A program made the position numbers and the translations under genes. 64,000 nt of DNA. Origin: Sulfitobacter sp. 20_GPM-1509m. Lineage in GTDB: Bacteria > Pseudomonadota > Alphaproteobacteria > Rhodobacterales > Rhodobacteraceae. Where the stretch lies: NCBI RefSeq assembly GCF_000620505.1, contig NZ_JIBC01000008.1, positions 1-64,000 of the forward strand, in the 5' to 3' direction. Under the pieces are notes generated by a model. It saw nothing but the letters and a program-made list of their open reading frames with translations. It ran no database searches and had not been told where the DNA came from. Position 1 is the first letter of the stretch. Each line of letters opens with the position of its first letter. This document shows, piece after piece, positions 61,244 through 64,000 of the stretch.

Positions 61244-62625
61244 GCGGAATGGACAGCGCATCCCCGGCTTCAAAAGGTGTGACTGCGGCGCTTGCCGCCT
61301 CGGTTGTCGCCCTGCGGCTGGAGGACGTGCCGGAACGCGCCCGGCGCGCCGCCAGCCTCGCGCTGCTCGACTGGTACGCGGTGACCATGGCCGGGGCAGG
61401 CATCGAACCCGTGCCAATGCTGACCGGTGACGCCCAGGCAGAAGCGTCCGCCCCCCGCGCCCGATTGGTCGGGCAATGCGGTGCCGTGTCGCCCTCGCTG
61501 GCCGCACTTGTCAACGGCACGGCGGGGCATGTGCTGGATTACGATGATGTGCACAACGCGGTGCCGGGCCATGTGACCATCAACATCGCCCCCGCCCTGC
61601 TGGCGCTTGGCGAGGACATCAGGGCCTCCGGCGCCGAGGTGCTGACCGCCTTCATTGCCGGGTTCGAAATGATGTGCAAACTCGGACTGGGTTTTGCCGG
61701 ATCGCTGTTCCAGCAGGGCTGGCAGGGCACGACGCTGGGCGCGATTGCGGCCGCCGCCGCCTGTTCCCGCCTGCTGCGGCTGGATGAAACGCAGACCCAG
61801 ATGGCCATAGCGCTCGCCGTGGCGCAGGCGGGCGGCGTACATGGCAATTACGGTTCCATGACCAAGAGCCTGAACGTCGGGCTGGCCGCGCAGGCCGGGC
61901 TGCGGGCGGCGGTCTGGGCTTCAAAAGGCATCACCGGCCGGACAGAGATCATCGAGCGCGGCAAAGGCTTCATCGAGACCTTTGGCGGGCGTTTCGATGC
62001 CGCAGCGGCGTATGCCCCGGCAGCGGGCGGCTGGCATCTCTATCGCAATCTGTTCAAGGTCCATGCATCCTGTTTCCTGACCCATGCTGCCCTGATGGCC
62101 TGGGACGAACTGAACACAAGGCAGGCTCTGACCCTCTCCGACATCGCCGAGGTCCGCGTCCGGATCGAGGCAGAGCGCCACCGCATCGTGCTGACCGATC
62201 CGCCCAAGGACGGGCTGGAGGCCAAGTTCAACCTGCCCTTCTGCCTTGCCATGGCGATGCATGGGGTCGACACCTCTGATCCGTTCAACTTCGATATGAA
62301 GACCACCGCGCGCGCGGACCTGCAGGCCACCGCTGCCCGCGTCGTCGTGGACATCGACCCGGATCTCTGGTTCGAGGCCGCCGAGGTGACCGTCAACCTG
62401 ACCGACGGACAGGTGTTCACGGCCTATGGCGATGCGGGCACGCCGGTGGCGGATATGGATGCCCTGTCCCGCTCTGTCGAAAACAAGGCACTGCGCCTCT
62501 TCGGGCTGCCAAAGGCGGAAGGTAACGCATTGATCCGCCGGTTTCGCGATCTGATCGACTTGCCCGAGATCACCGATCTGCATCCGGACGAATGCCTTCT
62601 ACCCAAGCGGAGCGTCAGCCAGTGA
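61240..62625 (+). CDS. MmgE/PrpD-family protein
   Basis: A 461-residue member of the family that includes 2-methylcitrate dehydratase, cis-aconitate decarboxylase and some epimerases. Blocks: ARRAASLALLDWYAVTMAG, NGTAGHVLDYDDVHN, GGVHGNYGSMTKSLNVGLAAQAG and YRNLFKVHASCFLTHA. The start is GTG 61240, overlapping the ligase stop (GTGA), or ATG 61249. It likely acts on a hydroxy- or unsaturated acid (or its CoA ester) in this pathway. Confidence 0.87.
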   Translation: MSGMDSASPASKGVTAALAASVVALRLEDVPERARRAASLALLDWYAVTMAGAGIEPVPMLTGDAQAEASAPRARLVGQCGAVSPSLAALVNGTAGHVLDYDDVHNAVPGHVTINIAPALLALGEDIRASGAEVLTAFIAGFEMMCKLGLGFAGSLFQQGWQGTTLGAIAAAAACSRLLRLDETQTQMAIALAVAQAGGVHGNYGSMTKSLNVGLAAQAGLRAAVWASKGITGRTEIIERGKGFIETFGGRFDAAAAYAPAAGGWHLYRNLFKVHASCFLTHAALMAWDELNTRQALTLSDIAEVRVRIEAERHRIVLTDPPKDGLEAKFNLPFCLAMAMHGVDTSDPFNFDMKTTARADLQATAARVVVDIDPDLWFEAAEVTVNLTDGQVFTAYGDAGTPVADMDALSRSVENKALRLFGLPKAEGNALIRRFRDLIDLPEITDLHPDECLLPKRSVSQ

Positions 62626-63440
62626 CCCGATCAGACACAAATGTCACCATGCTGGCAGAACAGATCAAAGACGGCGCGCGGCTGGCGCTTCCCAGCGAAA
62701 ACTCCGGCGTTCCGGTGGCCGTCGTGCGTGCCCTGATCGCGCGCGGCGCGCGCGATCTGCGCCTTGTCGGGGGGCCGACCGGCGGCTTTGCCATCGACCT
62801 GCTTGTCGGTGCCGGCTGCGTTGCATCGGTCGAGGCCGCCGGGGTCAGCCTTGGACCGCGCGGACTGGCGCCACGGTTCTGCGCCGCCGTCGAGGCGGGC
62901 GAGATCGAGATGATCGACAGCACCTGCCCCGCCACACATGCAGGATTTATTGCCGGCGAAAAACGTCTTCCTTTCATGGCAGTACGCGGTGTCTTCGGAT
63001 CCGACATGCTAAAGAACCGCAGCGACTGGTTCGTCATCGACAATCCCTTTCCCCCGCATGACCCCGTCGTGGTTGTCCCGGCCATCCTGCCGGATGTGAC
63101 CGCCTTGCACGCGCCGATGGCAGATGAGGCGGGCAATGTCTGGGTCGGCAACCGGCGCGAGCTCAAGACCATGGCCCGCGCCGCAAAGCAGGTTCTTGTG
63201 ACGGTGGAAAAGATCCACCCCGGCAATCTGGTCAAGGACAGCGCCATGGCCCCCGGGCTGCTGACCGCGCCCTATATCGACCTGATCGCGCTGGCCCCGC
63301 GCGGTGCGGCACCAACCGCCCTGCCGCCGGACTACGGGCCGGATGATGCCATGCTCGACAGCTACGCCAGCGCCGCGAAGACCCGCGAAGGTTTCGATGG
63401 CTGGCTGGCCGACTTCCTCGGACCCGATGGGGCAGCATGA
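62622..63440 (+). CDS. CoA-transferase family I, alpha subunit
   Basis: A 272-residue alpha subunit. GTG 62622 overlaps the previous stop (GTGA). It has LRLVGGPTGGFAIDLLVGAGCV, EAAGVSLGPRGLAPRFCAAVEAGEI and PFMAVRGVFGSDML, which resemble glutaconate-CoA-transferase- and IpdA-type proteins. It pairs with the downstream beta subunit. It moves CoA between acids or acts as a CoA hydrolase, as in the IpdAB branch. Confidence 0.87.
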   Translation: MTRSDTNVTMLAEQIKDGARLALPSENSGVPVAVVRALIARGARDLRLVGGPTGGFAIDLLVGAGCVASVEAAGVSLGPRGLAPRFCAAVEAGEIEMIDSTCPATHAGFIAGEKRLPFMAVRGVFGSDMLKNRSDWFVIDNPFPPHDPVVVVPAILPDVTALHAPMADEAGNVWVGNRRELKTMARAAKQVLVTVEKIHPGNLVKDSAMAPGLLTAPYIDLIALAPRGAAPTALPPDYGPDDAMLDSYASAAKTREGFDGWLADFLGPDGAA

Positions 63441-64000
63441 TGCGTGAATACACCAAAGAAGAATTTCTGATCGCCACGATGTCGGGGCTTTTCGGCGATG
63501 GGCGCTTCATGGTCTCCGGCGTCAATTCGCCAATCCCCGCCGCTGCGGGGCTGTTGCACGAACATCAGCAACCGGGATTTTTCGTGTCGATTCACGGCGA
63601 CCCGAACCGCACGCCCTTTGTCGACGGCGGCGTGGAACCTTTCGACATGGCCGCGCAGGGGCGGCTCGACACGTTTGTCTTTGGTGGGGTCCAGGTCGAC
63701 GGACAGGCGAACATCAATCTTGTCTCGATCGGTGACCCGAAACGCCCCAAGAAACGCTTTACCGGGTCGTTCGGCGCGGCGGGCCTTTATTACCTGATCC
63801 CGAACATCGTCCTGTTCTTCCCGTCGCATTCCAGACGCAGCCTGGTGCAAAAGGTCGATTTCCGCTCCGCCTCCCCGCAGGCTCCCGAAGGTGCCTTTCG
63901 CCAGGGCGGGCCAAAATGGCTGCTGACCGACCTTTGCCTGTTCCGGTTCGATCCAGCGACAGGAGGGTTCGAACTTGCCTCTGTCCACCCCGGCCAGACG
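63437..64000 (+). CDS. CoA-transferase family I, beta subunit (runs off the window)
   Basis: The first 188 residues of the beta subunit; no stop is reached before the right edge. It starts at ATG 63437 (ATGA overlap). It has EEFLIATMSGLFGDG, GRFMVSGVNSPIPAAAGLL, FVFGGVQVDGQANINLVSIGD and KKRFTGSFGAAG. The short QVDGQANIN block is the family signature (usually DxxGNxN). Whether the catalytic Glu of true transferases is present is unclear from this fragment. Confidence 0.85.
   Translation, partial: MMREYTKEEFLIATMSGLFGDGRFMVSGVNSPIPAAAGLLHEHQQPGFFVSIHGDPNRTPFVDGGVEPFDMAAQGRLDTFVFGGVQVDGQANINLVSIGDPKRPKKRFTGSFGAAGLYYLIPNIVLFFPSHSRRSLVQKVDFRSASPQAPEGAFRQGGPKWLLTDLCLFRFDPATGGFELASVHPGQT

Overview
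The window reads as a high-GC alphaproteobacterium of the Rhodobacteraceae (Roseobacter type). This is inferred from the aerobic cob gene order behind a B12 riboswitch, the two DctPQM TRAP systems, the tightly ATGA-coupled operons and the overall composition. There is no rRNA or tRNA gene to confirm it. Nearly every base is coding, and about 60 genes are supported.

Left edge (1-1870): a truncated IS3-family (IS51-like) element runs off the window. A second, nearly complete copy follows at 602-1870 with 15-bp terminal inverted repeats, an A6G frameshift heptamer and an orfB broken by roughly 41 extra nucleotides. Region 1873-7275 holds small regulator/enzyme pairs: a RidA-like protein beside a LysR regulator, a GST beside a TetR regulator, a clear bdcA/bdcR divergent pair with two visible operator palindromes, and an orphan nucleotidyltransferase-fold gene preceded by two tandem palindromes.

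Region 7380-15720 is one six-gene minus-strand operon: Fe-alcohol dehydrogenase, aldehyde dehydrogenase, TRAP dctP-dctQ-dctM and quinone-linked D-lactate dehydrogenase. A LysR gene diverges from it. It looks like uptake and oxidation of a small alcohol or hydroxy acid, but the substrate is not visible.

Region 15774-33268 is a B12 regulon. A first cobalamin riboswitch precedes DUF1636-cobW-cobN-cobG-cobH-cobI-cobJ-(cobK antisense)-cobL-cobE-cobM-cobB-cobA-cobF. A second riboswitch precedes a BtuF/BtuC/BtuD-type ABC importer. CobS, CobT, CobO, CobQ, CobD, CobC, CobP and CobV are not in the window.

Region 33324-41083 is a complete Nit1C cluster (nitBCDEFGH), the conserved set linked in the literature to cyanide assimilation. 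A divergent MocR-type regulator and a DUF983 gene lie beside it, and repeated CATACAAT sites tie the three promoters together.

Region 41392-64000 is an accessory catabolic island. AraC regulator, aliphatic nitrilase, five-gene Liv-type ABC importer, SDR, FAD-linked 2-hydroxyacid dehydrogenase and 3-mercaptopyruvate sulfurtransferase are followed by a TRAP importer, an MFS exporter and a DsbA-like protein. An AtzG-like/amidase/nitrilase operon then diverges from a PaaK-like CoA ligase/PrpD-like/CoA-transferase operon that runs off the right edge. The TRAP promoter and this last divergent promoter share a related dyad element. My reading is that the island takes up nitriles, amides or cyanohydrins, hydrolyses them, oxidises or CoA-activates the acids, and may handle released cyanide. 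The individual enzyme families are well supported; the joined pathway is inference.
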